From Ailurus styani (taxonomy: Eukaryota > Chordata > Mammalia > Carnivora > Ailuridae), in the NCBI GenBank assembly GCA_002007465.1, contig LNAC01000031.1, forward strand, positions 5,087,685 through 5,151,684: a DNA stretch of 64,000 nucleotides. The letters are read 5' to 3'. Every line of letters starts with the position of its first letter. Position 1 is the first letter of the stretch. Shown piece after piece: positions 1 to 11,780 of this stretch. The notes under the pieces are model-generated. The model was not told where the DNA came from. It did no database searches and worked only from the letters and a program-made list of their open reading frames with translations. A program made the position numbers and the translations under genes.

Positions 1-212
1 GCTTGGCCCTTCTCCGCTAAGGCTAGGAGAGAATTAAGAGGCCCTCCAGTGTGGGGCTTGGGGAACTCCTTAGAAAGGACAATGGCTCAGCTGTACATGA
101 TCAAAAGAAGACCTTGTGAACTGTGGCATGACTGTGGAATAGTGGGACAAGTTATACAGAGGACCAGAAAGGGCATGGAGAACAGGACTTGAGTCTCTCA
201 GTACATTCCGTG

Positions 213-345
213 AAAACAGCTGGAGCTAGAAGACCTGAGTTCAAATCCAGACCCCACCACATATGATGTGACCTTGAGAACATTATCTGGCATCTTTGGC
301 CTTCAGGTTCCTGCTCCTAAAAAGAGAATAAAAGTACCTTCTTTA
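213..345 (-). repeat. MIR SINE fragment
   Basis: Resembles the MIR core in reverse orientation: 'gacctgagttcaaatccag', then a 'gtgaccttgagaa' block. Diverged, with no recognisable TSD. Confidence 0.6.
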
Positions 346-688
346 GAGCTATTTAACGTAGGTCAGGTGTGAAGTATAATGTAGATCCCCTCATGCTGCC
401 AATATTTCCACCCTGTCAGTGCCCAGGCCCTTTCAAGTTCTTACAGTGCAAGCATATTCTAGTCTAGTGGGCTGTGGAGCAATCAATTCAGATGAGACAG
501 TCTTGGGCAGAAATCAAAAAAGCATCTACTATGCAGGCTAAAGTCAACATTAGAGTGATTGATGGGTCTCTTATTCACAAGCTCTTTATATTTCTTCAGC
601 CTTGGATAATCTGTTGTGTTCAGGGTTTGTCCAACTAGGATTAGGAGGGTGGGATTTAATATAGTGCAGAGGTGATCAAATGCTTCTT

Positions 689-898
689 CTTTTTTTTTTT
701 TTTTTAAAGATGTTATTTATTTATTTATTTGACAGAGAGAGACACAGTGAGAGAGGGAACACAAGCGGGGAATGGGAGAGGGAGAAGCAGACTTCCTACT
801 GAGCAGGGAGCCTGATGCTGGGCTCAATCCCAGAACCCTGGGATCATGACCTGAGCCGAAGGCAGCCTCTTAATGACTGAGCCACCCAGGCGCCCCTC
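689..898 (-). repeat. CanSINE, full length, with TSD
   Basis: Reverse-orientation CanSINE running from an oligo-T tract (A-tail complement) to the tRNA-like head 'gccacccaggcgcccc'. It is flanked by a perfect 16-bp TSD, tgatcaaatgcttctt, at 673-688 and 899-914. Young insertion. Confidence 0.93.
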
Positions 899-1386
899 TG
901 ATCAAATGCTTCTTGATGCTGACTTTACCTGAACACAAGAGCAACTTGACAAACTCTGTTCTGTCTGTGGGGTCTGGAATGGAGTCCATTGGTACCTCCA
1001 GAAACGTATGCTTAGTATCAATATCCCAACCCACCCCGACTGCCCCCCCCAACACACAGAGGAGAACTGTAATGAATAGTTTCACATTAACGTCTCTGAG
1101 AACTCCAACAGTAAAGAAACCTGTATATCAGGTAAACACGTTTACTCTAAAGAAAGCCTTATTTTTCTTATGGACCTATTGAAATCTCTCTTAACAGTTT
1201 TCCTAACAGAACTGGTGTAAATGAGCACAAGTACATGGACTTGCACAAGTGCGTATTTCTGTCTATTCTTTTTTCTTGGAAGTCCAGCAGAGAAGTAAAA
1301 TAATAAAATTCATTTCTCATATTATTGCCAGGTTTTAGCAAAAACCTAGTCAATGTTAAATTTTGAATTTTCTTTAAAACAATCTC

Positions 1387-1597
1387 AGGATGCCTGGATG
1401 GTTTAGTCACTAAACATCTGCCCTTGACTCAGGTCGTGATCCCAGAGTCCTAGGATCAAGTCCTAAATCAGGCTTCCTGCTCAGTGGGAAGCCTGCTCCT
1501 CCCTCTGTGGGCTATTCCCCCTGCTTGTCCTCTCTCTCTCTCTCTCTGACAAATGAACAAGTTTTTTTTAAAAAAAAAACAAAAACAAAAAAAACCT
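1387..1597 (+). repeat. CanSINE, diverged copy
   Basis: The head is degraded (aggatgcctggatggtttag), but the order head, 'caggtcgtgatcccagagtcc', CT-run and A-rich tail is kept. Older than most copies here. Confidence 0.85.
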
Positions 1598-1744
1598 CAT
1601 TTATGTGATGATATATGTCATTCTGATTTTTAGATATATTAGTCTGTGCAGTGACCACAAGTCCATAGAGTGAAACTTTGAACTCATGTTATACTTTGGA
1701 ACTCACATGAAATTCACTAGCTGCTTCAATGCATTCCTTTCCAC

Positions 1745-2010
1745 GTAGTCAAAGGTGCAAAAATATTTTCTGAGAGCCCGTGTGCCAGAAACTGTGGGGA
1801 CACATTTAGCAGATAAAATGAAACAATGTATGCTAACAAGGAGCTTTAATCATTCTCATGAATATCAAATTATAAGCTGTGCTGAGTGACATGAGATGAG
1901 GTAGAAGATAATAGAGAGTATAATAGGGAAAGTTAATTTAGATAATGGGCTCAGGGAAGTCTACTCTGAAAAAGTGACTTTAAGCTGAGACTAATGAGAT
2001 ATAGAGTTAA
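1745..2010 (-). repeat. L2 (LINE-2) fragment, antisense
   Basis: Contains diverged forms of the antisense L2 3' region: 'gtgtgccagaaactgtgggg', then 'ctcagggaagtctactctga' and 'gctgagac'. Ancient and without an open frame. Confidence 0.55.
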
Positions 2011-4640
2011 TTTTGGTTTCCCTGTAGTGTGAAAGTTCGTGAGGTGTAGGGAAAACATATGTCAAGTACCCAGCCTAGTCTTTGACACCAAAGTTATTCA
2101 GAAGATTCTGATAGGTCCTGTTTCCTGACCTCTGAATATCGATCCAGACAGTGCCTCAGTGCCCAGCTGCTGGGCTGCCTATGCTGCCTTCAGTCCTGGA
2201 TTTGGCAAATTTTTGGTAAGCCCTAGGTTCACTGTGGACCCACGTGGCCCACAGCCTTTCTGGCCTTTGATTTCACTGAGCATGCTGTGTGTGTGAATTC
2301 CACACAAACCTACTTTGCTCAGCATTTTTCTGCAGAGTCAAGCACCCTTCCCTCCCTTAGTCTGTGTTCCAGTCTATTCGGCTTGTCTCTGATTTCCTGT
2401 CTCCTCTCCTTGGAAGTGAGTCCATCTCCTGGAACCCCAAACCTATGCAACTTCCCTGAACCAAGACATTACCATCTTCCCCGTGAGAAATGTCAGCCTG
2501 TTTCCCCTCCATCCCCTCAAACCACCTTAACCAGATCACACCCCTTCATTGTTCAGATCAGAATGAGCCTTATTTGCCCCTTAGAGTTTGTGGTTACTCC
2601 TTTTGCATCACTCCTGGGGGGTGGGTCTCCTGCTACATGAATTCGCAGGCTGCATGAAGCCACTGCCAACTGCCGTTAATGACCCTTATTTGAACATAGC
2701 CAGAGTCTTGTGCGGTTGGTATGGACCCAGAGAATTGTTTCCTGGGTCGTGGCAATCCAGGACAACTCCCACTGCAGAAAACCAGTCCTGGGACTTCTAT
2801 TGGATCATCCCACGCTGTGCTCCTCAGGGAAAATGAAACCACCACCTACAGTGGGCCAGAAACGGGCTACGTTTGAGTTAGTTGTCAGTGGATCCCAGCG
2901 TAATTATGAAGCAACCAGAGTTAGTGTGGATCTCGGTTGGTGGGGGGGAGAGTTGGAGCTCCGTGGAGGTATTCCCCAGTCTGTTCTCTAGGATTAGAGT
3001 AGGCCCCATTCTCTCCCCGGCAAAGGGGAGGGGAACTAGAGGAGAGGGAGGGGGCTTTTTGGTCAGGGGGCAGCAGAGAGCAGGGGTGCCTCCGTCAGAT
3101 TGCTCCAGCACCATCCCCTCCTCATGGAAGAAGCAGAGCTGGCTCAAGACTGTAGCCGAGCAGACATTTCATGGACCTGGTGTTGGCAGATGTGTAAGAA
3201 GAGAGCTTAGGTGCCAGTCAGACAGTGACCTGACATGGTGTGAAAATGACAAACATCACCACAAAGCACAGGGAGACAGTTCTCTCCTCTCTCTCTGTTT
3301 TCTGTGTGGTTCTGTCACAGAAGACCACAGAAAGCCAGTGAAAACTGTGATCTGCAACGTTAGTGCATAAAAATGCTTAGACTGCGTTGACTTTAAAATG
3401 ATCTTTGGTCACTGGCTGTGATGGCTGTTCCTGTTCACTGACCTACCAGTAACATAGCAGAGTTCTTGCTGTTGCATGAATGCCTCCCATCACATCGCCC
3501 TTTTCTTTCTGAGCAATGCCAGTGGGCGATGAAATAGGACACATTTGAGAGAAAATAGGTGACTATACAAAAGACAAGTGCATTTCTTTGGCTGTCAAAA
3601 TTAGCTATGAAAATTAAGATTGAGAACATCTGTTTTAATTATGTATGTAGCACAGATTGTTCCGTTGTTTCACAGTTTCTCTCGGGGGGTGGGGGGGAAG
3701 AAAAGTTACCTGCTAGTCTCTCACTATTTCCTAAGTCTAATTTGCTTTTTGCTCCAAAATGCTACTATTGATGCTAAATCATGTTCCGACATGCAAATAT
3801 TATGTAAAATTTTTATAACTCTTGTTGCAGAGCCTGCATGGTAAGATTGGGAGAAGATAGACCGAAAACGGTCAACGTAAATTTCTGCATAGGAATGACT
3901 GCCAAAGTACGTTAGCGCAGTGTGTAATTAGGCATAGAAGCTTTATTTTTTTGACCCAATTTTGAAAACCATAGTAATGCACACTGACACCCGGAAAGCT
4001 GCTGGGAACAGCAAAGGAAATGGAAGTGCACTAAGTGAAAAACAGATCTGATCGGCCAGTTGAAGGTTTGAAATATTTACCACTCACTAAGTGTCCCAAG
4101 AGTGCTGGACGCCCTAAGAGATTAACCATAAATCCGCAAGGGCCTGTGGAACTTCGGCCTGCCCCTGGGGCTGTTGACATGTTAGACTAAATCCCCCGGT
4201 TTTTTGTTTTGTTTTCTTTGATTTTCACTTCCTCTCAAAAAATCATCCTGGCCTAATTCCTGCATTTACTGTCCCTGGGAATGAAAGATTTTTCTTCTTC
4301 TATCCACAGAGTCTCTCTGTTTTTCTCTTTGTTCTATGTTAAATCCATGTTGTCTCATTGGATTTTTTCTTAGGGAAAACCTAATCAAGACCTTATCTCT
4401 GTCTTTGAGAAACTTATGGTCAAGTGTGGCTCAGTACATTTCCTACTGTTGCTGACCATATAACTCATTTTAATTTGAGTGGAATAGAATAGTAATAAAT
4501 TTAATAGGATAGAGTTATTACCTTTTTCTCTGGCATAAAGGAACTTATTGAAATATTAAATAATTTAATGATTTCTTTTATTCGAAGCTAAGAAATTAAA
4601 CTTTATTCTAAAAAAACATAGATTTAAATATTTAAAAACA
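2011..4640. other. Unassigned intronic sequence, GC-richer in its first half
   Basis: Positions about 2100-3350 are GC-richer than their surroundings and hold several overlapping short open frames on both strands. None resembles a protein I recognise or has splice context. It could be an old LTR or other degraded repeat. From 3400 to 4640 the sequence is AT-rich with no recognised feature. Confidence 0.5.
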
Positions 4641-5178
4641 CATGTAAATATATTTTGAAAATTAATAGTAAATATGGTTTTTGTGCAACTATTTTCAGTA
4701 AGTTATTAATTTTAATAAGTCTTTTATTTGTACATTCTTTTGAATTTTCTGTAGAAACAATAGACTGTGGAGAGAGACAATCTATGAATATTGTATATTT
4801 TATTTCTTCCTTGTAAGTCATAGATTTTGTATTTTGTTTTCACTTTTACTCCTCTGATCAGTACATCTAGTAAAATGTTGAAGTGATGATAGTGAGCACC
4901 CTGTCTTTTTCGTGATCTCGAAGGAAAGAGTTCATGTTTTACCATGAAGTACAATGATATTTATTAATTACTTTTATGAGATTAAGAGAGACTTTCTTCT
5001 TTTATTTCTGACTTACTGTGATTGTTTTAAAAATTAATAGATATTGGGGTGCCTGGGTGGCTCAGTTGGTTAAGCATCAGACTCTTGATTTTGGCTCAGG
5101 TCGTGATCTCAGGGTTGTGAGATCAAGGCTCATATCAGGCTCAGCACTGGGCATAGAGCCTGTTTAAGATTCCCTCTC

Positions 5179-5351
5179 CCACGCCTGGCTGGCTCAGTGG
5201 GTTAAAGCCTCTGCCTTCGGTTCAGGTCATGATCTCAAGGTCCTGGGATCGAGCCCCACATTGGGCTCCCTGCTGAGCAGGGAGCCTGTTTCCTCCTCTC
5301 TCTCTATCTGCCTCTCTGCCTACTTGTGATCCCACTCTCTGTCAAGTAAAA

Positions 5352-5391
<40 letters not shown>
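5179..5391 (+). repeat. CanSINE nested inside another CanSINE
   Basis: The inserted copy starts acgcctggctggctcag. It ends in an expanded AAAT tail and is flanked by the host-SINE TSD taagattccctctc (5165-5178 and 5392-5405). The first bases of the head are slightly damaged. Confidence 0.9.

Positions 5392-5394
<3 letters not shown>
5347..5394 (+). repeat. (AAAT)n microsatellite in SINE tail
   Basis: About twelve tandem AAAT/AATA units, derived from the AAATAAATAA tail of the nested SINE. Likely length-polymorphic. Confidence 0.95.
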
Positions 5395-6079
5395 GATTCC
5401 CTCTCTCTGTCTCCCTCTGCTCCTCCACCCCCAAAATAAATAAGAGAGAATACATTTTATTAAATGCTTTTCTTATATCTTTTGAGGTGATCAAGTGAAT
5501 TTTGCCTGTAATACTAATTGGTCAATTGTATTGTGATATTCTGATGGCAACCCACCTTTGAATTCATGAGATAAACCCATATTAATCATAATTTTATCCT
5601 TTATCCTTTATATACACTGCTATATTTAGTTTGTCAATATTTTGTTTGGAATTTTTGCATGGATGTTTGTGAGTGATATTGACCAGTATTTTTTCCTTTC
5701 TTATAATCCTCTTGTTAAATTTTGTTATTAAGGTATTGAACTCCAATAAATTACTGATTATTTTCTTATAGTCTATAATAATGCATAACCCTGAAATGAT
5801 TTCTTAGATAAGGAAGATTTTAACTATTGAAAACATTTCTTAAATAGTTTTAGTAATGTCCAAATTTTCTAGTTCTTTTTGAATTCATTTTAACAGATAG
5901 CATTTCTAGATCTAAGTCCATTTTGCATTTTTTTCAGATGAATTGGCAATGCTTTGTAGAAAATGCAGAAACATGAAGATTTTTGAGTAGAAAAAAATGG
6001 TACTGTATTCAGAGATGCCAGCAAGATGAGTTGGGTTAGGATTAGAAAATACAACTCTTCATTGTTCAGCTATTTATTG

Positions 6080-6287
6080 TTTTTTTTAAAGATTTTATTT
6101 ATTTATTTGACAGAGAGAGAGAGATCACAAGTAGGCAGAGAGGCAGGCAGAGGGAGAGGGGGAGGTGGGCTCCCTGCTGAGCAGAGAGCCCAATTCGGGG
6201 CTCAATCCCAGGACCCTGAGATCATGACCTGAGCCAAAGGCAGAGGATTAACCTACTGAACCACCCAGGCGCCCACCCAGGTGCCCC
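6080..6287 (-). repeat. CanSINE with duplicated head
   Basis: Reverse CanSINE from oligo-T to head. The head end appears twice in tandem: 'acccaggcgcccacccaggtgcccc'-type arrangement at about 6266-6287 (one copy cgccc, one gtgcccc). No clear TSD. Confidence 0.9.
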
Positions 6288-6899
6288 TGTAAATAGCACC
6301 CAGGTGCTTTTTAAATGGCAACTGTAAAATCTTTCTAAAATGGTCATACTCAGCTTCATCATCTCTACCCATTAACAAAATTATTGAGTTTTTCACTCAT
6401 CTTTATTAACTCTATAAAATTTCATTTTATAAGATGGTTGTCTGTTTAACATGTCCTGTCACATTTTAAAGGAAAGTTCCCTGGGTGGTTCCATACTTTC
6501 ATTGTCATATGTAATATTGGTACACTTATGGGCCTTTGTATACAGCTCTGCCTCACAGTTTCTCCAACTAGAGTCTATAGAACTGATGATAGATCCTGAG
6601 CATTCACCTCATGGACTGAGAACTTATCCAAAGTACCAGACTAAGGTTTTTATTCTTAGAGTCAAAGAACGTTCATTTTTATTTACATATATGGGGTATT
6701 TACTGGTAACCAACTCTGTGAGTTATTAGGGGAAAAAATTTGGTATTTATAAATAAAATCAACATGTTATCATGTTACTAGAGTCTGAGGACACAAAATT
6801 AGTATAATCCCAAGAAGTCCACCCATTAACACCACAACTGGCAGCATTGCCTAGCTTCTACTGTGTACACACATAGAGTCTTCACAGATTTCTGGAGTG
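6288..6899. other. Unassigned AT-rich intronic sequence
   Basis: No recognisable repeat family or exon. A 92-codon open frame at 6451-6729 resembles no protein I know and has no splice context. Confidence 0.5.
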
Positions 6900-6914
6900 A
6901 GTATTAGTATTAGT

Positions 6915-7121
6915 GTAACTTTTTTTTTAAAGACTTTATTTATTTATTTGAGAGAGAGATACAGTGAGAGAACCCACAAGCAGGAGGAGCATTAGAGGGA
7001 GGGGGAGAAGCAGGCTCCTCATGGAGCAGAGAGCCCGCTGCAGGGTCCCATCCCAGCACTCTGGGATCAGGACCTGAGCTGAAGGCAGACACTCAACCAA
7101 CTGAGCCACCCAGATGCTGCA
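6915..7121 (-). repeat. CanSINE with TSD
   Basis: Reverse CanSINE with a diverged head ('gccacccagatgctgc'). Flanked by the 15-bp TSD agtattagtattagt at 6900-6914 and 7122-7136. Confidence 0.92.
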
Positions 7122-7144
7122 AGTATTAGTATTAGTATATCATT

Positions 7145-7246
7145 AATGTCATTTTAGTTGATTATGTTTGGCTGTTGCAGTTATTCTTATATAACTGGCA
7201 TCAGTTTTGTTTCCTGTCAATTCCATTTGTACTGGGTTATCTGGTT
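7145..7246 (+). repeat. Unassigned repeat unit, copy 1 of a local pair
   Basis: Shares an ordered series of words with 8464-8560: 'gtcatttt(t)agttgatt', 'cttatataa/cctatataa', 'gccatcag/ggcatcagtttt', 'gggttatctg/gggctatctg'. Family unknown. Confidence 0.6.
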
Positions 7247-8463
7247 AACCCTATAGTGTTTAGGATGCAAGTATGTATGAATAGCTGTTAGGAGCCTCTA
7301 ACTTTCCAATAGTAAGAACTTAAGATATGTGTTGTAGTTTGATTATGAAGTGTGTATACATTTAGTATGAAAGTAGATGTTTATGCAGTTCGATCCACTG
7401 TGATGTTTTGTTGTTATCAACCTTCCTTGCACCTCCACCTCCCTGTCTCCCACTGGAAAATGGAAATGGCTGGAGCCATTTGCCTTGTTATAATTGGGCC
7501 AAGATAACAACCTTTTATGGATTACAATTTAGAAGACTACAGGTGTACCATCTTATGATTAAAAAATGAAGTTGTTACCGGTGAACAGCTTTCATAGAAA
7601 ATTCTTTTTTATCTTCTCTTAAAAATATAGATTAAATGAATGTTTCCTTCTGTCCTATCTTCAAGAGTGAAGCTTCTTCTGGAATTAACTTCTGTGCTAA
7701 ATTATAATCTTTTGATTTGGACAGAGAAGTTGGGAATCCTGCAGCTTAGACTTTTGTTAAAAGAATGAATGGCCATATTGGCACTACTGATGAGTTTGCT
7801 ATAATAAAAACAGATTTCACAGGAGAGAGAGAGAGTTCAATGAAGTGGAAATAGAGACAGAAATGAAAATGAAAAGATCCCTGATATCTGGTGTTGAGGA
7901 CGAGAGGGTTGACTTTCCCAGTACAGTCATATTCCACAAGATAAATCTGACACACATCTTCTTTCTTCATCAGCAGGAGAGCTCATTTCTTATAAATGTT
8001 GGGGAAAGTTGTTTTAAAATTATGCAAAGGAAGTTCTTTTTAAAAGATCAATTCCTGGACCCAGAAATAATAAGATAACATTGTCTTGACAGTCACCATC
8101 ATTTACAGTGCATATTGGAATTATTTGCATGTGGGTGGATTTTTCTGGCTTTGAGAGAATTTGTAATTACTGAAATTAAATAATGCAGATGCCAGAAGAA
8201 TCTGTGGGGGCTGTTCAGTTCTTTTGGCCCATCTTATGCTGAGGGGACTCTTGGATGGGATCAAAAATATCAGACTCAATCTTGTTCCTACTGCTTGTAG
8301 GTTTTATCACCTTCTGGAAAGAAAGCTGAGTCTGAGCATGGGGAGGAACTGTGAAGCTCTTTTTCTTATAGTCTCAACTGGCCTGAATGCTGCTCTGAGC
8401 CTAAAGATAAATATACTACCACCCAAGAGATGGCTACACACTGAGAGTTGAAAGTCAGGATGA
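7247..8463. other. Unassigned intronic sequence
   Basis: No recognised exon or repeat family. Short open frames at 7845-8078 and 8224-8451 look like chance frames. Confidence 0.5.
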
Positions 8464-8560
8464 CATCAGTGTCATTTTTAGTTGATTGTGTCTGTCAGTT
8501 GTAGCTCTTCCTATATAAACTGCCATCAGTTTTCAGTTCCACTTGAAGTGGGCTATCTGT
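8464..8560 (+). repeat. Unassigned repeat unit, copy 2 of a local pair
   Basis: Direct-orientation relative of 7145-7246, about 1.3 kb away, with small indels. Similarity stops on both sides. Confidence 0.6.
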
Positions 8561-8778
8561 ACATGAAGACAGTAACTATTCTAGGTTTTTTCGTCAAAAT
8601 ATATTCTCTTCAGTAAAAATCATAAAGGCATGGATTCTCTAAAATCTTGCTGTGGTGAAGTTTTAGTCTATAAACATATCAGAGGCTGAACAAGATCAAT
8701 TATTATGAAGAATTAAATAATAATCAGTGCTGTGACCACACCCCATTCATTGATCAAACTGGGAGAAATGGTCATTCT

Positions 8779-9130
8779 TTTTTTTTTGAATGCATGGCCT
8801 TTATTTTTTTTAATTAACATATAATATATTATTTGTTTCAGGGGTACAGGTCTGTGATTCATCAGTCTTACACAATTCACAGCGCTTACCATAGTACATA
8901 CCCTCCCCAGTGTCCATCACCCAGCCACCCCATCCCTCCCACTCTCCTCCACTCCAGCAACCTTCAGTTTGTTTCCTGAGATTAAGAGTCTCTTATGGTT
9001 TGTCTCCCTCTCTGGTTTTGGCTTGTTTCATTTTCCCCTCCCTTTCCCTATGATCCTCTGTCTTATTTCTCAAATTCCTCATATCAGTGAGATCATATGA
9101 TAATTGTCTTTCTCTGATTGACTTAGGATA
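8779..9130 (-). repeat. L1 3' end, 5'-truncated, antisense
   Basis: Begins with an oligo-T tract (8779-8788). It then matches in reverse the carnivore L1 3' region seen in forward orientation near 63450-63720 ('gattcatcag', 'cttaccatag', 'atcatatgataattgtcttt'). A near-perfect TSD, atggt[c/g]attctt, lies at about 8767-8778 and 9131-9142. Confidence 0.85.
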
Positions 9131-9186
9131 TGGTGATTCTTAAATCCAAGTCTCATGGTCATTGATGACTTTACTTCCCATTTTTA

Positions 9187-9397
9187 TTTTTATTTCTTTT
9201 TTAAAGATTTTATTTACTTATTTGACAGAGAGAGAGAGAGAGATCACAAGTAGGCAGAGAGGAAGGCAGAGAGAGGAGGAAAGCAGGCCCCCCGCTGAGC
9301 AGAGGGCCCTTGATGCGAGGCTCAATCCCAGGACCCTGAGATCATGACCTGAGCCGAAGGCAGAAGCTTTAACCTACTGAGCCACCCAGGCACCCCT
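9187..9397 (-). repeat. CanSINE with TSD
   Basis: Reverse CanSINE with the mustelid-type body 'gatcacaagtaggcagagag'. TSD act[t/g]cccattttta at 9173-9186 and 9398-9411. Confidence 0.93.
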
Positions 9398-9509
9398 ACT
9401 GCCCATTTTTAGTCTGAATTTGCTAACCACTAGCCAGAGTAAGTAAACCCAACCTCTCTGAACCTCATGTTCTCCCTCAGGAAACAGGATTAGCACACTG
9501 AGAAACTAC

Positions 9510-9735
9510 ACAGTCTCTGGAGTCTGCCTCCAATTGAAGCCCTACTCCCTGCCCCTCACTTACAGCTGTTCAATCCAAGGCATGTTCGCCTCTGTGTGAC
9601 TGAGTGTCTTTATGGGTCCAATGATAATTTCTATAAAACTGCTTCCTGGTGCTGTCATGAGTTTCAAATGAAATAGCAGGTGCCAAGCACTAAACATAGT
9701 GTCTTCCATAAAGTAAAGCACTCAGTGTTATTAAA
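9510..9735 (-). repeat. MIR SINE, antisense
   Basis: Diverged MIR in reverse: 'ctggagtctgcctccaattg', 'ttcaaatgaaatagcaggtg' and 'agcactaaacatagtg' follow the MIR order. Confidence 0.6.
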
Positions 9736-11599
9736 AACCACCTTGAAGAGGGTTTGTGAAAATGGATATGTAAGTACATTGGACATGCATTGGAAGGAGA
9801 AAGGTCATCTATAAAGAGAGCCCAAGGAATCAGTTATAAATATGACTTTGAAAAGCCATCTCCAGTTTTAAAAACTCTCTTTCCAATTACTATGTTTTTC
9901 CTTGATTCATGTCTTTTACCAATAGTTATTCCCCGTTTATGTACGTTCAGCCCATGATTTTGTAGTCTTTTCTTTTTCTGAATTTGGTGTAGTGGGAAAG
10001 ACAAAGGTGTCTGAGCGTTAATGTGGCTACATCCACGTCAGCCGTCTTCCACAACCAGCACGTGCCCGTCCTTTGCCTAATGAGGTGCCAGACAGTGGAA
10101 AGGGGTAACAGCAGCTGATGACACATTGCTGGGAATTAAGAGTGCAGAAGCAAAGATTTAAGGGTAGATTCTTCTTTAAATTCCATCTTCATATCAGCTG
10201 GAATTCTGCAGAGAAAAGAGTCAATTCAGATAGAGCCGTCAACTTCCAACCGAAGACAAGGAATTTTTTAATTATTACAGAAAAAGAAGATTCATATTAG
10301 TCCTTTTTTTTAATCACAATCTATGATACACCTGCAGATATGGACATTTATTTTTCAATCCTTTTTTCTTTTTTACTCTTTTAGCCTTCTCGAGTTTAGC
10401 AGTAAACTCTCTGTGAGGTTGTTTATTAGAAGTTAGGGTGCATTTTCCAACAGAAAGTTTTATGAATAATGACCAACTTCCACAAGTCTCTTCAACCCAC
10501 GAATCATTAACAGGTGAGCTTCTAACAGCTCTGTAGGAGCTGGTCATCCAGAATGCCAGAGACGCCCTGCTAACACAGGGATGGGGTCTTTACTTCACTT
10601 CCCTTGAGCAGAGGCAGATTAGGTATCCCTCCAGCTTCGGGAAACTGGAGTAGATGTTCCGAAGAGACAGGGATGGCACAGGGGAGACGAGTGTGATTGC
10701 TGCTCTGAGACTGGGGTGCTAAGGAGAATATGGAGCCGGAGAGCGAGGTGAGCATCATTGGAAAACAGCCAGGGGCTTCGGACCCAAGGCCTGCAGAACA
10801 TGCTCCTTATTTCTAAACTACCCCTCTTTCTCTCTCGCCAGGGATTCCTGGGTTAGACCACCTATTTCCTTTTCCATTGTCCTTAATTTCTTTCTTCTGA
10901 CCAGGGTTTCCCTCCATCTTGGGCACACAGAATAAAATAGTCTCTCAAGTTGCCTCTCACCTGCCTTTTGAGAAAGGGTAAGAATTTTATTCTAAGTGAC
11001 AAAAGAAAGCTGACTAGAAATGAAAAAGTGTCCTCGTCATGCTTACTCGTGACTGCTCTTACTGCACTGTATGCCTCCTCTTTTTCTCTTCTCCTCTTCC
11101 CTGTGATCTGCTGGAGATAAGGCTCTAATAATAAAACTTTGGGTACAAATTGGACTCAACTGAGATTTCTGCGATATTTCAGAGACCCATCTTAACAGTC
11201 ACATGCATATGCCTGTTACTGCAATGGCCAGGGTTTCTGAGCCCCTGGGTCCTAACGAAGAGGGTGGACCTAGACACAAGGGTCTGGGATGGGAGCTGTA
11301 GACAGTGTCACGTGGGCCAGCTCCGGGGTCAAAAAACTATGGGCCTTTTCATAAGAGAGTGTCAAAGAAATTCCAGAGCATATTGCTCTCCTAGTCCCTG
11401 GAAAACCTTGTCTGGAGTTACCCCTGAGGTAAGGTACACAGGAATAAATTGTCCCAGGTAGCAGGACACAGCAGATCGGAGGATGGGAAAAGCCCTCAAT
11501 CTTTCCTACATGGAAATCTTTTATCCCTACCCTTTCATTTACTTTTATTTAAGTTCATGTTGGAGTAGCTTATTTTAAGTCTGCATAAGGCCTAATAGT
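9736..11599. other. Unassigned intronic sequence
   Basis: No repeat family or exon is recognised. The open frame at 11150-11461 (103 codons) resembles no protein I know. At 10748 'gag|gtgagc' is donor-like, but no acceptor or conserved frame supports an exon. Confidence 0.5.
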
Positions 11600-11780
11600 T
11601 TCTAAAGTACTTTCGTGTATAGTATTTCATTTGAACCCCATAACAGTTATAAGGTAGGCAAAAGAGGTCTTAGAAGCTTTATTTTATTAAAGACAAAAGG
11701 GACCAGAAAGATTGAAATGCCCCAGGTCATACGCAGAGGATATGGTACAGACCCAGGCAAAGAATTCAATTATTTGTTCA
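11600..11780 (+). repeat. MIR SINE fragment
   Basis: Weak match to MIR in forward order: 'ctaaagtactttcgtgtata', 'catttgaaccccataacag', 'aggtaggcaa', 'ccaggtcatacgcag'. Confidence 0.55.

Larger units (their letters stand above)
5045..5440 (+). repeat. Older CanSINE split by a younger CanSINE
   Basis: The 5' part (5045-5178) has the older-subfamily body 'ttaagcatcagactcttgat'. Its 3' part resumes at about 5395-5440 with 'ctccctctgctcctccaccc' and an AAATAAATAA tail. The younger element lies between. Confidence 0.9.
4650..5935 (-). repeat. Old L1 ORF2 relic, antisense, interrupted by SINEs
   Basis: Read on the minus strand, the flanks of the SINE pair match L1 ORF2 reverse transcriptase sequence. 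Examples in + orientation are the 'gtagaaacaatagactgtgg' block before the SINEs and 'aaatgcttttcttatatctt', 'ttgtttggaatttttgcatgg' after them. The frame is heavily degraded. SINEs occupy 5045-5440. Confidence 0.75.

Noticed and set aside
2882..3370. 162-codon open frame
   Set aside because: No protein similarity, no splice or promoter context, and other frames overlap it on both strands in a GC-richer stretch. It looks like chance.
10735..10760. Donor-like 'gag|gtgagc' as a possible alternative exon end
   Set aside because: No matching acceptor or recognisable coding frame upstream; isolated donor-like words are common.
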